From Oscillospiraceae bacterium (GTDB lineage Bacteria > Bacillota > Clostridia > Oscillospirales > JAAYXM01): a stretch of DNA of 64,000 bases. Below the pieces are notes generated by a model. It had not been told where the DNA came from, ran no database searches, and saw nothing but the letters and a program-made list of their open reading frames with translations. A program made the position numbers and the translations under genes. Below are positions 42,251 through 52,084 of the stretch, piece by piece. How positions within the stretch are numbered: position 1 is the first letter of the stretch; each line of letters begins with the position of its first letter. The DNA lies in NCBI GenBank assembly GCA_015067485.1, contig SVMJ01000004.1:1-64000 (forward strand), written 5' to 3'.

Positions 42251-43591
42251 TTATCCAAGCAGTAACAGTTCGACTGCGATACGGAAATAGATGACAAGCG
42301 ACAAAATGTCGAGAATCGTGGTAATGATCGGGCTTGCAACCACTGCCGGGTCCATGCCGATTTTTTTTGCCAAAATCGGAAGTGCCGCGCCCACGAATTT
42401 TGCCGCGATGAGTGTTGCGATCAACGTGATACAAACCACGAGCGCGATCATCGGGGTAACTCGGTCAACCACCAAAAGTTTCACAAAATTCGCCGCCGCG
42501 AGCGTAACACCGCAAAGCAGCGCAACGCGCAGTTCTTTCCAAACCACGCGGAAGAAATCGGAAAACTCGATTTCATCGAGCGAGAGTCCGCGGATGATGG
42601 TCGCAGATGCCTGACCGCCCGCGTTACCACCCGTGCCCATGAGCATGGGGATAAACGAGGTGAGCACCACGCAAGCCGCAAGTGCGGATTCATACATTTG
42701 GATAATTTCACCCGTGAACGCCGCGGAAATCATGAGCAGAAGTAGCCACGGGATACGCTTTTTGAAGGTTTCGAACACGCCTTCACGCATATACGGGACA
42801 TCGGTGGACGTAATCGCCGCCATCTTTTCGATGTCTTCGGTGGCTTCCTGTTGCATGATGTCGACGATGTCGTCAACCGTGATGATGCCGACCAAGCGGT
42901 TTTCGCTGTCCACAACCGGCATGGAAGTAAAGTCGTACTTCTGGAACATGAGCGCGACTTCTTCCTGGTCCATCAGCGTATGGGTACTGATGGGGCGTTC
43001 TTCCATGATGTCTTCGATCTTCTCTTCATCACGGCTGAGCAGGAGTTTTCTGAGCGAGACCGCGCCGATCAGGCGGCGTTGCGGGTCAAGCACATAGCAA
43101 GTATAGATGGTTTCTTTATCCACACCGATTTTGCGAAGTTTTGCGATTGCTTCCTCTACCGTAAGCGCAGCTTTGAGGTCCGCAAACTCGACCGTCATGA
43201 TGCTGCCTGCCGAGTCTTCCGGATAACGAAGCAATTGATTGATGTTCTGACGGGTTTCCGCGTCGGTGTTGGCAAGCAGGCGTTTTACGACGCCTGCCGG
43301 CATTTCTTCCATCAGGTCCGCCGCGTCATCCGCGAACAGGTTGCTCAAAATTGCGCCCGCTTCGCGGTCAGTCATAGACGTAATGATCTGTTGTTGCTCT
43401 TCAATGGGCAAAAACGCAAACACATCTGCCGCCATGTCCTTCGGAAGGACACGGAAAATTCGGATCATTTCGTGTTTGTCTGTGAGTTCCTCAAGAAACG
43501 CCGCAATATCCGCCTCATTGCACTCGATCAGTTCTCCGCGGAGCTTGGCATACGCTTTCTGTTCCACCAGTTCCAGCAGACGTTCTGTCAT
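42251..43591 (-). CDS. mgtE: Magnesium transporter MgtE
   Basis: 446 aa. An N-terminal acidic superhelical domain (EEQQQIITSMTDREAGAIL) is followed by two CBS domains (DSAGSIMTVEFADL; EDIMEERPISTHTL..DFTSMPVVDSENRLVGIITV) and five membrane helices with the Mg2+ pore signature GTGGNAGGQASATIIRGL. The cytosolic domains gate the channel by Mg2+. It has only 36 bases upstream of its start, so there is no M-box riboswitch, and it probably belongs to the transcript of the two preceding genes. SD GGGGGAG. Confidence 0.95.
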   Translation of the reverse strand: MTERLLELVEQKAYAKLRGELIECNEADIAAFLEELTDKHEMIRIFRVLPKDMAADVFAFLPIEEQQQIITSMTDREAGAILSNLFADDAADLMEEMPAGVVKRLLANTDAETRQNINQLLRYPEDSAGSIMTVEFADLKAALTVEEAIAKLRKIGVDKETIYTCYVLDPQRRLIGAVSLRKLLLSRDEEKIEDIMEERPISTHTLMDQEEVALMFQKYDFTSMPVVDSENRLVGIITVDDIVDIMQQEATEDIEKMAAITSTDVPYMREGVFETFKKRIPWLLLLMISAAFTGEIIQMYESALAACVVLTSFIPMLMGTGGNAGGQASATIIRGLSLDEIEFSDFFRVVWKELRVALLCGVTLAAANFVKLLVVDRVTPMIALVVCITLIATLIAAKFVGAALPILAKKIGMDPAVVASPIITTILDILSLVIYFRIAVELLLLG

Positions 43592-43627
43592 CGGACTCCC
43601 CCCTTTTTTGGATTTCGGAAAATAGAA

Positions 43628-44893
43628 TTACTTTTGGATCTTGCGCACTTCCAGATAGAAGCGCTTATCGTACGCGTGCCCCATGGAGAAAGTCTTTCGC
43701 GGGAGCGCGCCGTCTAAGATAACGGTCGGGAACAGTTCATTCTTTTCCATGTTGGGAAGCAAAAACCCGATGTTGCCCGGCTGTGCGCCCAATCGTTCTA
43801 CCACATCTTCCCCGTGGATATAGTCCACGCGACCGCCATGTTCTTTGAGATACCGGTCCAGGAAATTCTGCAAAGTGCCAACGGTCAGGTTTGCACTCGG
43901 GTCACGGATGACAAGTTCGCCCTTGCCGGACGCGCAAACATAAGAGATTTTCTGACCTTCGCCATCTTCTGCAACATCGTGCTCACGGCGAAGTGCCGCT
44001 AAGATATCATCTGCATCGATATCGAAAAGCACGCGGTGGATGGGTTCAAACTGCAAGGAATCGTCATGGATATTGACCACTTCGACCAGAGCGTAGCGTG
44101 CGGGATGGACCGCCGCTTCTTCCGCGGAAAGCGAGCGTTTGACCTGCTCGTAGTTTTCCTTCGCGGTTGCAAGGGAGTGATTCCCATCACCCACCGCAAA
44201 GAGCAGGACGCCCTTACCGCTCACATTGTATTTTGCATCAAATGCCGCAGGTTCTGCCAATTTTTCAAGTGCCAAATCGACCTGTGCCGCAGTTTTGTCA
44301 TCCACAAACCAGCCACGGATGGAGCCGCTGTCCATCATCATGGGGAAATCATATGCGGATGCAAGGGTGTCTTTCTTCTCTGCAATCGGCTCGAGCACCG
44401 TTTTCTGCTCGTCATCGATGAGCAGCATGATGTGCGGAAGTTCCAAAGCTGCATTTTCACGCACACGCAGACGCGGCGGGATACGTTCGACAACCGTTCC
44501 TTCGGTCGCACGGATGAGCGACTGGGAACCCTTGCGATAATCGTACTCTTCCAAATCCACAACGCCCATGAGACCCGGACGTACGGTGCCGTCACGCATG
44601 GTGCGTTCCACATAGAGATACTTGTTTTTGTATTCTGCCAGAACGCCGTTTTTCAGGTATTCGAGCATCGCTTCGTTGACCGCACGGATGCGCGCATCCA
44701 CGCCGTCTTGTTCAAGATAAATTTCCGGAAGTGTCAGGCGCAAGGTGCTGGGTGCATCTCCGACCAGCGCATCCACCGCATCCCAATACTCGGGCTCGGA
44801 GGTGTACTGGTCACACGCGACTACGCTCCATTTTGTCATATCAATTCCTTGCGGCAATAGGATGTCCCCTGCCTGAAAACCAATCTTTGCCAT
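43628..44893 (-). CDS. DUF1015 family protein, 421 aa
   Basis: The start is the ATG at 44893 (MAKIGFQAGDILLPQG), with GGGGAAG upstream; a longer frame has no support. Family hallmarks are WSVVACDQYTSEPEYW near 20, RATEGTVVERIPPRLRVREN near 135, FAVGDGNHSLATAKENY near 230 and NPxRYALVE-type HPARYALVEVVNI near 260. The GDGNHS block looks like an active-site loop. The biochemical function is not established; relatives are often found near serine-biosynthesis genes, which are absent here. It lies 16 bases after the GH123-like gene. Confidence 0.85.
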   Translation of the reverse strand: MAKIGFQAGDILLPQGIDMTKWSVVACDQYTSEPEYWDAVDALVGDAPSTLRLTLPEIYLEQDGVDARIRAVNEAMLEYLKNGVLAEYKNKYLYVERTMRDGTVRPGLMGVVDLEEYDYRKGSQSLIRATEGTVVERIPPRLRVRENAALELPHIMLLIDDEQKTVLEPIAEKKDTLASAYDFPMMMDSGSIRGWFVDDKTAAQVDLALEKLAEPAAFDAKYNVSGKGVLLFAVGDGNHSLATAKENYEQVKRSLSAEEAAVHPARYALVEVVNIHDDSLQFEPIHRVLFDIDADDILAALRREHDVAEDGEGQKISYVCASGKGELVIRDPSANLTVGTLQNFLDRYLKEHGGRVDYIHGEDVVERLGAQPGNIGFLLPNMEKNELFPTVILDGALPRKTFSMGHAYDKRFYLEVRKIQK

Positions 44894-44909
44894 AATTCTT
44901 CCCCTTTCG

Positions 44910-46556
44910 TTATATGAACTCTGCGAGTTTTTCATTGATTCTTGTACGGATCGCCAGCACTTCTTCATTGGAGCGCGGGTACTCATTAAATGTAATCTTG
45001 CCGATGATATCTTTCACCGCATCGCAACCGATATAGTTTTCCAGAAGTTGACAGACACGGATATCCTGCAATGCTTCAAAGAAGACTTCGCTGCGCAGAG
45101 ATTCGATCGGACCCTGCTCGCCCGGGTAGACCGAGAAGGTATCGCCTGCAGGCCAGCCTTCGTCACCCGAAAGTTCGATAAACGGGTTGATCTTTCTACG
45201 CATCAACTGACTGTAATAGAAGTTATAACCCCAGTTTAAGAAACCGTTGATTCCATATGTATATAGCTGGAATCCCAAAATACGGTTACGGTAAGACGGC
45301 ATCGCAATAAAGCGGTTACTGTACCCCTTATCAGTCGGGAAACAGCAGGTGTATGCCCAAACATCAGTATACCCGTGCTCAATAAACTGATCCACCGAGG
45401 TTGTGATGCTGACCGCGTTTTTCACGAGGCCCATCTCACAGAGTTCGTAATGCGAGACCGCGTCCATTACCTTTTCGAGCGGGATAAGATCACGAATCAT
45501 GTCAAAGCCTTCTTTGTAGTGCTTGACGTGCTTTTCATCTTCAAAATTCGGCTCGTCGAAAATATGGAACACGCTGTTATCGTATACGCCTTCCGCCTTC
45601 AAGAATCCAATCAGTTCAGGCAGAAACGCTTGCAAGAATTCACGGTATCCCGAATCTGCTGCAGGAGTGTGCCAGCCGAAGATTTTTTCTCTACCCTGCT
45701 CGGTCTCCGCTTCAATTTTGGGGGTAAACCCGGTTCCCCACTGTGCAAACAGATGGGAGATCTCAAAGCGCTCAATTCCGTTTTTCTTACAAAGCTCGAT
45801 CCAGCGTTTCAGTCGCGCAAACCCAAACGAATAAACCCCGTTTTTGCGGAACACATCTACCAGTTGCAACGTCGGGCGCTCTTTCCCCACTTCGGTATCA
45901 AGTGCTAAAGTGAAAACAGGGGTCAAAATCATATTGATCCCGATGCGCGCAGCACCTGCGAGGAACTGGTCGATACGCTCCCAATGTTCTTCTGAAAAAA
46001 TCTCAAGATTATAGTAGCTTGCAAGACTGTCCGCGTGGAACCACTGGGTGTAAGTGAGTTTCTGCGGCGGAAGGAGCGCATTCAAAACACGCAGAGTAAA
46101 TGTTTTTTCCACTTCCGCGTCGTCCATGGTAAAGGTTACGGTGATCGGATATTCCCCCGCTTCCATATCACACGGCACTTCGCAGGTAACGAACAAACTG
46201 TGGCATCGACCTTCACGGACGAGCATGACTTCAAGCGGCGCTAAAATATCCGGATACACGCCCGGGGTTTTGCGCAAGTAAAATTCATCCGACTGGTTCG
46301 GATATGTGGGCATGGTTACCGGCACATTTCCCACTTGGCGGAGCAGAACGGTGAGCCGTTCATCCGCAGATACTCTCACCTGCGCCTTGCTGTTGAACAC
46401 GCTATCCGTTACATCCGCAGTATACAGAATCTGCCACGACACGCGCTCCCCTTTCAAGGCATACGCGCCGAATGTTTCTTTCATGCGTGAAATATCATCG
46501 TCAACAAACACTTTTTCCAGCGAAGAGAGTTGCAAAAAATGATACGTCTTTCCCAT
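44910..46556 (-). CDS. GH123-like glycoside hydrolase (DUF4091 domain)
   Basis: 548 aa. An N-terminal beta-sandwich (about 20-175) is followed by a TIM-barrel-like part with YTQWFHADSLASYY, IGINMILTPVFTLALDTEVG, the Asp-Glu pair in VFHIFDEPNFED near 330, SYRNRILGFQLYTYGINGFL and NWGYNFYYSQ. Domain order and the D-E pair match GH123 N-acetylgalactosaminidases, which use substrate-assisted catalysis. There is no signal peptide, so it is likely cytoplasmic and acts on imported oligosaccharides. Own promoter at 46595-46623; DUF1015 and mgtE follow in the same direction. Confidence 0.75.
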   Translation of the reverse strand: MGKTYHFLQLSSLEKVFVDDDISRMKETFGAYALKGERVSWQILYTADVTDSVFNSKAQVRVSADERLTVLLRQVGNVPVTMPTYPNQSDEFYLRKTPGVYPDILAPLEVMLVREGRCHSLFVTCEVPCDMEAGEYPITVTFTMDDAEVEKTFTLRVLNALLPPQKLTYTQWFHADSLASYYNLEIFSEEHWERIDQFLAGAARIGINMILTPVFTLALDTEVGKERPTLQLVDVFRKNGVYSFGFARLKRWIELCKKNGIERFEISHLFAQWGTGFTPKIEAETEQGREKIFGWHTPAADSGYREFLQAFLPELIGFLKAEGVYDNSVFHIFDEPNFEDEKHVKHYKEGFDMIRDLIPLEKVMDAVSHYELCEMGLVKNAVSITTSVDQFIEHGYTDVWAYTCCFPTDKGYSNRFIAMPSYRNRILGFQLYTYGINGFLNWGYNFYYSQLMRRKINPFIELSGDEGWPAGDTFSVYPGEQGPIESLRSEVFFEALQDIRVCQLLENYIGCDAVKDIIGKITFNEYPRSNEEVLAIRTRINEKLAEFI

Positions 46557-46594
46557 AAAATTTTCCCCTTAACTCGGATAATCAACACAAAGTT

Positions 46595-46623
46595 ATTATA
46601 TCGCATCTTGCTACTTGCTTCAA
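46595..46623 (-). promoter_or_regulatory. Promoter of the GH123-like gene
   Basis: Minus-strand TTGAAG (46623-46618), 17 bases ending in GCGA, TATAAT (46600-46595). Confidence 0.75.
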
Positions 46624-46699
46624 GCATTTTAAAGAATATTTTTCCACGCCCCCGCATAAAGTGTCAATGCCGATAAAACACTGCAGAGGGGGCATTTGT

Positions 46700-46951
46700 T
46701 TGGCAAGCGCTTACATCGAAGAAAGGGCCATTGAACTTGCTCATTACGTAATTGAAAATAAAAGCACGGTCAGAGAAGCGGCAAAGAAGTTTTACATCTC
46801 AAAATCCACCGTACATAAAGACATTGTGGAACGACTGCAACGATTCGACCGCAACCTGTATCTGGATGTGAAACGCGTCCTTGACGCAAACAAAGCAGAG
46901 CGGCATTTGCGCGGCGGCATCGCCACCCGCAAGAAATACCGCGGCGAGTAG
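46700..46951 (+). CDS. spoIIID: Stage III sporulation transcriptional regulator SpoIIID
   Basis: 83 aa from a TTG at 46700 with GAGGGGG about seven bases upstream. This gives the usual family length and N-terminus (ASAYIEERAIELAHYVIENK); an in-frame ATG at 46661 has no ribosome site. The helix-turn-helix TVREAAKKFYISKSTVHKDI and the C-terminal HLRGGIATRKKYRG basic tail that touches DNA are both clear. It acts in the mother cell with sigma-E to switch genes on and off. Monocistronic with a strong terminator. It indicates an endospore-forming lineage. Confidence 0.93.
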   Translation: MASAYIEERAIELAHYVIENKSTVREAAKKFYISKSTVHKDIVERLQRFDRNLYLDVKRVLDANKAERHLRGGIATRKKYRGE

Positions 46952-46956
46952 CACAT

Positions 46957-46990
46957 ACGGCATAGGAGACGTCTCCTATGCCGTTTTTTT
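46957..46990 (+). terminator. Terminator of spoIIID
   Basis: ACGGCATAGGAGAC and its perfect inverse, 14 base pairs, followed by seven T. Confidence 0.9.
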
Positions 46991-47015
46991 AACAGTTTCA
47001 ACCCCCGAGTGCTAA
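46989..47015. promoter_or_regulatory. Degenerate second CIRCE element
   Basis: TTAACAGTT, nine bases, GAGTGCTAA: the right arm is a perfect CIRCE arm and the left matches six of nine positions. It is 138 bases upstream of the perfect copy and partly inside the T run of the spoIIID terminator. Confidence 0.5.
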
Positions 47016-47121
47016 TCTTGACGCGGGAAGCGGATTTTCGAGACAGTCCCACAACTTCTTTGAAATCGCGATTTTTGTTGGAAAAATTATGAATAAACTT
47101 TTACATTTTTTCCAAACCCCC

Positions 47122-47149
47122 TTGACATCCTAATAAATAGTAGTAAAAT
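47122..47149 (+). promoter_or_regulatory. Promoter of the hrcA-dnaK operon
   Basis: TTGACA (47122-47127), 16 bases, TAAAAT (47144-47149), with the CIRCE operator starting five bases downstream. Confidence 0.85.
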
Positions 47150-47153
47150 AAAC

Positions 47154-47180
47154 TTAGCACTCGAAAGGCGTGAGTGCTAA
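47154..47180. promoter_or_regulatory. CIRCE operator (HrcA binding site)
   Basis: TTAGCACTC-N9-GAGTGCTAA, a perfect consensus placed at the transcription start. HrcA bound here represses the operon until heat stress ties up GroEL and inactivates HrcA. Confidence 0.97.
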
Positions 47181-47203
47181 ATCAAGCGATAGGGGTGGGA
47201 CGT

Positions 47204-48247
47204 ATGTCATTGGGCGACCGTAAGAAGCGGATCTTGAAAGCGGTTGTTGATGAATATATCGCAAACGCGGAACCGGTCGGTTCGAAATCGATCGCAAACC
47301 GTGCAGGACTTGATTTGTCCCCCGCCACCATCCGTAACGAAATGTCGGATTTGGAAGAACTCGGTTTTTTGGAGCAGCCGCATATTTCCGCGGGACGCAT
47401 CCCGTCGCACGCGGGCTACCGTTTGTATGTCAACGAGCTGATGAATCAGCACAAACTCACCATGAGTGAGATGGACGCGATCAACACAGGGCTCAGACTA
47501 CGAATGCAAGAGCTGGAAGCCACCGTGCAGAACGTCAGCCGCGTGGTTTCGCAACTGACACAGTACACCACGGTTGCGCTGCTTTCCGATACCGCAAAAA
47601 CCACCATTCGGAAATATGAATTGTTATATGTAGATCCGCGCACGGTCATCGTGGTCTTGGTCACCAACTCCACGCTGATCAAAAACAAATATCTCAAAAC
47701 CCCGTTTTCGGTGAAGGAAGAAGATCTGCACCGACTCACACATTTGCTCAATACGCGTGTAAGCGGGCTCACCCTCGACCAAATCACCCTTTCGCTCATC
47801 AAATCGATCGAGCACGAAAGCGGAATGCTCGCTCCATTGGTCTCCGAGATCATCGATTTCGCAGCAGAGATCATGGGCGGTGAAAACAGTAATGCGTATG
47901 TCGGCGGCACCGCAAACATTTTGCGTTACCCCGAATACCGCGACCCGGAAAAGGCACAGCGCCTGCTGGACTATGTTACAGGCACACAGCACTTCTCTTC
48001 CCTTTCACAGGAAGAAGACAGCGGTGTTGTGCATATCAAGATTGGTTCAGAAAATTTGGAAGAGCCCTTGCAAGATGCAAGTTTGGTTTACGGCACCTAC
48101 GGTATTAATGACCATCTCAAAGGTGTGATTGGGGTGCTCGGTCCCACTCGTATGGATTATGCGCGTGTTGCCGCAAACTTAAACTACTTCATCCAAGGTT
48201 TCAATAAATTACTCAAACAGACATTTTTAGAAGACCCTGATCGATAA
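47204..48247 (+). CDS. hrcA: Heat-inducible repressor HrcA
   Basis: 347 aa, first gene of the operon it controls. The N-terminal winged helix begins SLGDRKKRILKAVVDEYIAN and includes GLDLSPATIRNEMSDLEELG and LEQPHISAGRIPSHAGYRLY, all family signatures. The C-terminal GAF-like and dimerisation regions end NYFIQGFNKLLK. The start at 47204 (GGGGTGGG before it) is preferred over an in-frame codon at 47174 inside the CIRCE element. Binds 47154-47180. Confidence 0.96.
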   Translation: MSLGDRKKRILKAVVDEYIANAEPVGSKSIANRAGLDLSPATIRNEMSDLEELGFLEQPHISAGRIPSHAGYRLYVNELMNQHKLTMSEMDAINTGLRLRMQELEATVQNVSRVVSQLTQYTTVALLSDTAKTTIRKYELLYVDPRTVIVVLVTNSTLIKNKYLKTPFSVKEEDLHRLTHLLNTRVSGLTLDQITLSLIKSIEHESGMLAPLVSEIIDFAAEIMGGENSNAYVGGTANILRYPEYRDPEKAQRLLDYVTGTQHFSSLSQEEDSGVVHIKIGSENLEEPLQDASLVYGTYGINDHLKGVIGVLGPTRMDYARVAANLNYFIQGFNKLLKQTFLEDPDR

Positions 48248-48262
48248 ACTCGGAGGTGTATC

Positions 48263-48763
48263 ATGGCAGAAAAGGAAAATACTATTCCGGTCGAGGAGGA
48301 AGTCGAAGCGGCTGAAACAGCCGAAGACCCTTGCGTGAAACTCCAGAAGGAACTCGACGAAACCAAAGACCGGTATTTACGGCTCGCCGCCGAATATGAA
48401 AATTTCCGCAAGCGTACCGCACGTGAAAAGGAAACCCTGTTTGGCGACGGCGCAAGCCACGCGATCGCGCAGCTGCTCTCGGTGTATGACAACTTAGAGC
48501 GCGCAGTGAGTCAGCCGACCGAAGATGAAGCGTACAAGAAAGGTGTGGAACTCACCTTCACCCAGTTCAAAGAAACCCTAAGCGGGATGAAAGTAGAACT
48601 CATCTCCCCGCTCGGCGAACCGTTCGATCCCAACTTCCACAACGCGGTCATGCACGTGGAAGATGACTCTCTCGGCGAAAACGTAGTCGCGGAAGTATTC
48701 CAGACCGGATTCCGCATGGGCGACCGCGTCATCCGCTACGCAATCGTCAAAGTAGCAAACTAA
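48263..48763 (+). CDS. grpE: Nucleotide exchange factor GrpE
   Basis: 166 aa. An acidic N-terminal tail (EEEVEAAETAEDP) leads into a long coiled-coil helix (KLQKELDETKDRYLRLAAEY, ENFRKRTAREKE). The beta-domain end FQTGFRMGDRVIRYAIVKVA binds DnaK to release ADP. It starts 15 bases after hrcA with GGAGGTG. Confidence 0.95.
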   Translation: MAEKENTIPVEEEVEAAETAEDPCVKLQKELDETKDRYLRLAAEYENFRKRTAREKETLFGDGASHAIAQLLSVYDNLERAVSQPTEDEAYKKGVELTFTQFKETLSGMKVELISPLGEPFDPNFHNAVMHVEDDSLGENVVAEVFQTGFRMGDRVIRYAIVKVAN

Positions 48764-50617
<1,854 letters not shown>

Positions 50618-50627
50618 GATGATGTGT

Positions 50628-50653
50628 CAAAGGTCGCCGTTTGGCGACCTTTG
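50628..50653 (+). terminator. Hairpin between dnaK and dnaJ
   Basis: CAAAGGTCGCC-GTTT-GGCGACCTTTG, an 11-base-pair perfect stem 10 bases after dnaK, without a U run (GCTTGTATT follows). More likely a partial attenuator or mRNA stabiliser that sets the DnaK:DnaJ ratio than a full terminator. Confidence 0.6.
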
Positions 50654-50685
50654 GCTTGTATTCACCTTAGCATAGGAGTGATTAT

Positions 50686-51825
50686 ATGGCAGAAACCAAA
50701 CGCGATTATTATGAAGTACTCGGGGTTGCGAAATCCGCGACCGCTGACGAAATCAAAAAAGCATATCGTAAACTCGCAAAAGCCAACCACCCGGACTTAA
50801 ACCCGGGTGACACGGCAGCAGAAGCGCGTTTTAAGGAAGCAAACGAAGCATATGAAGTTCTCTCCGACGAGAACAAACGTGCGAAATATGACCAATTCGG
50901 CCACGCAGGCGTGGACCCCAACTTCGGTGCAGGCGGTGGCGGATTTGGCGGCGGCTTCGGATTTGAAGACTTCGACCTTGGCGACATCTTCGGCTCGTTC
51001 TTCGGCGGTGGCGGCGGTCGTGCAAGCAACCGCAATGCACCCCGTCAAGGCGAGAGTTTGCGCGCAAGTCTCGTTATTTCGTTTGAAGAAGCGGCATTCG
51101 GCTGTGAAAAGGAAATCTCGCTTACCCGCAGTGAAAAATGCCCCAACTGTAACGGTTCGGGTGCAGAGGGAGAAGGCGGGGTCGAAACCTGTCCCAACTG
51201 CCACGGTACCGGCGTGATCAAGACCACCCACCGCACCCCGTTTGGTGCGATGAGTTCGACTGCGGCGTGTCCGCACTGCCGCGGCGAGGGCAAGATCATT
51301 AAGAATCCGTGTAAGAAGTGCCACGGCAGCGGCAAGGTCAAATCCACCCGCAAACTCAAAGTCAACGTCCCTGCAGGTATCGACGATGGGCAGACCATCT
51401 CGCTCCGCGGCGAAGGCAACGCAGGCACAAACGGCGGTCCGAACGGCAATCTTCTCATCACCGTCTCGGTTCGTCCGCATCAGTTCTTGACCCGTGACGG
51501 CACCTCCATCCTGTGCGAAGTGCCCATCACCTTTACGCAAGCGGCACTCGGCGCTGAGATCGAAGTCCCCACACTTGACGGCAAGGTCAAATACACCGTC
51601 CCCGAAGGCACACAAACAGGCACAGTCTTCCGTCTGCGCGGCAAGGGCGTTCCCAATCTCCATGCAGCAGGTCGCGGCGACCAGTTTGTCCGCGTGAACG
51701 TCGAGATCCCGAAAGACTTAAACGGCGAACAGAAAGAACTCCTGCAGAAATTCGCAGAATCTCTCGGCGAACGCGGTTATAAAGAACACAAAAGTTTCTT
51801 CGACAAACTCAAAAAGAGTAAATAG
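50686..51825 (+). CDS. dnaJ: Co-chaperone DnaJ (Hsp40, type I)
   Basis: 379 aa. J-domain with the HPD motif (AKANHPDLNPGD near 34), a Gly/Phe-rich region (about 75-115), four zinc-finger repeats (CPNCNGSG, CPNCHGTG, CPHCRGEG, CKKCHGSG; about 150-205) and the C-terminal substrate domains. It stimulates DnaK ATP hydrolysis. SD TAGGAG. Confidence 0.97.
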   Translation: MAETKRDYYEVLGVAKSATADEIKKAYRKLAKANHPDLNPGDTAAEARFKEANEAYEVLSDENKRAKYDQFGHAGVDPNFGAGGGGFGGGFGFEDFDLGDIFGSFFGGGGGRASNRNAPRQGESLRASLVISFEEAAFGCEKEISLTRSEKCPNCNGSGAEGEGGVETCPNCHGTGVIKTTHRTPFGAMSSTAACPHCRGEGKIIKNPCKKCHGSGKVKSTRKLKVNVPAGIDDGQTISLRGEGNAGTNGGPNGNLLITVSVRPHQFLTRDGTSILCEVPITFTQAALGAEIEVPTLDGKVKYTVPEGTQTGTVFRLRGKGVPNLHAAGRGDQFVRVNVEIPKDLNGEQKELLQKFAESLGERGYKEHKSFFDKLKKSK

Positions 51826-51839
51826 AACGGGGTGATTGT

Positions 51840-52040
51840 ATGGCTGTGAAAAGTGTTTCCATCCGAATTGAGCAAGAAATGCTCGAAAAACTTGCATATG
51901 TTGCAGATTATGAAGGACGAAGCGTGAACAGTCATGTTCTTGTTCTCATTCGTGAAAACATCAAAGCATTCGAAGAAGCAAACGGAGAAATCGTCGGCGA
52001 CATCAATGCCGATGTCAATGTCAAACCAACCCGTAAATGA
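51840..52040 (+). CDS. Ribbon-helix-helix (Arc-type) DNA-binding protein, 66 aa
   Basis: Begins 14 bases after dnaJ with GGGGTG and ends two bases before a terminator, so it is the last gene of the heat-shock operon. VKSVSIRIEQEMLEKLAYVA forms the beta-strand and first helix, and GRSVNSHVLVLIRENIKAFE the second, as in Arc/CopG repressors. The acidic C-tail is EIVGDINADVNV. The target is unknown. It may be co-induced by heat. Confidence 0.8.
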   Translation: MAVKSVSIRIEQEMLEKLAYVADYEGRSVNSHVLVLIRENIKAFEEANGEIVGDINADVNVKPTRK

Positions 52041-52041
52041 A

Positions 52042-52071
52042 AAAAGGTGTAGCCGATTGGCTACACCTTTT
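52042..52071. terminator. Bidirectional terminator, dnaK operon / ackA
   Basis: AAAAGGTGTAGCC-GATT-GGCTACACCTTTT, a 13-base-pair stem followed by TCTTTTG, between convergent genes. Confidence 0.9.
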
Positions 52072-52084
52072 CTTTTGTTTTTCT

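Noticed and set aside
43592-43627. M-box (Mg2+) riboswitch before mgtE
   Set aside because: Only 36 bases separate mgtE from the DUF1015 gene, too short for an M-box.
46557-47203. tRNA or other structured RNA in the gaps around spoIIID
   Set aside because: The sequence is explained by promoters, a terminator and CIRCE sites; no cloverleaf or conserved RNA motif was found.
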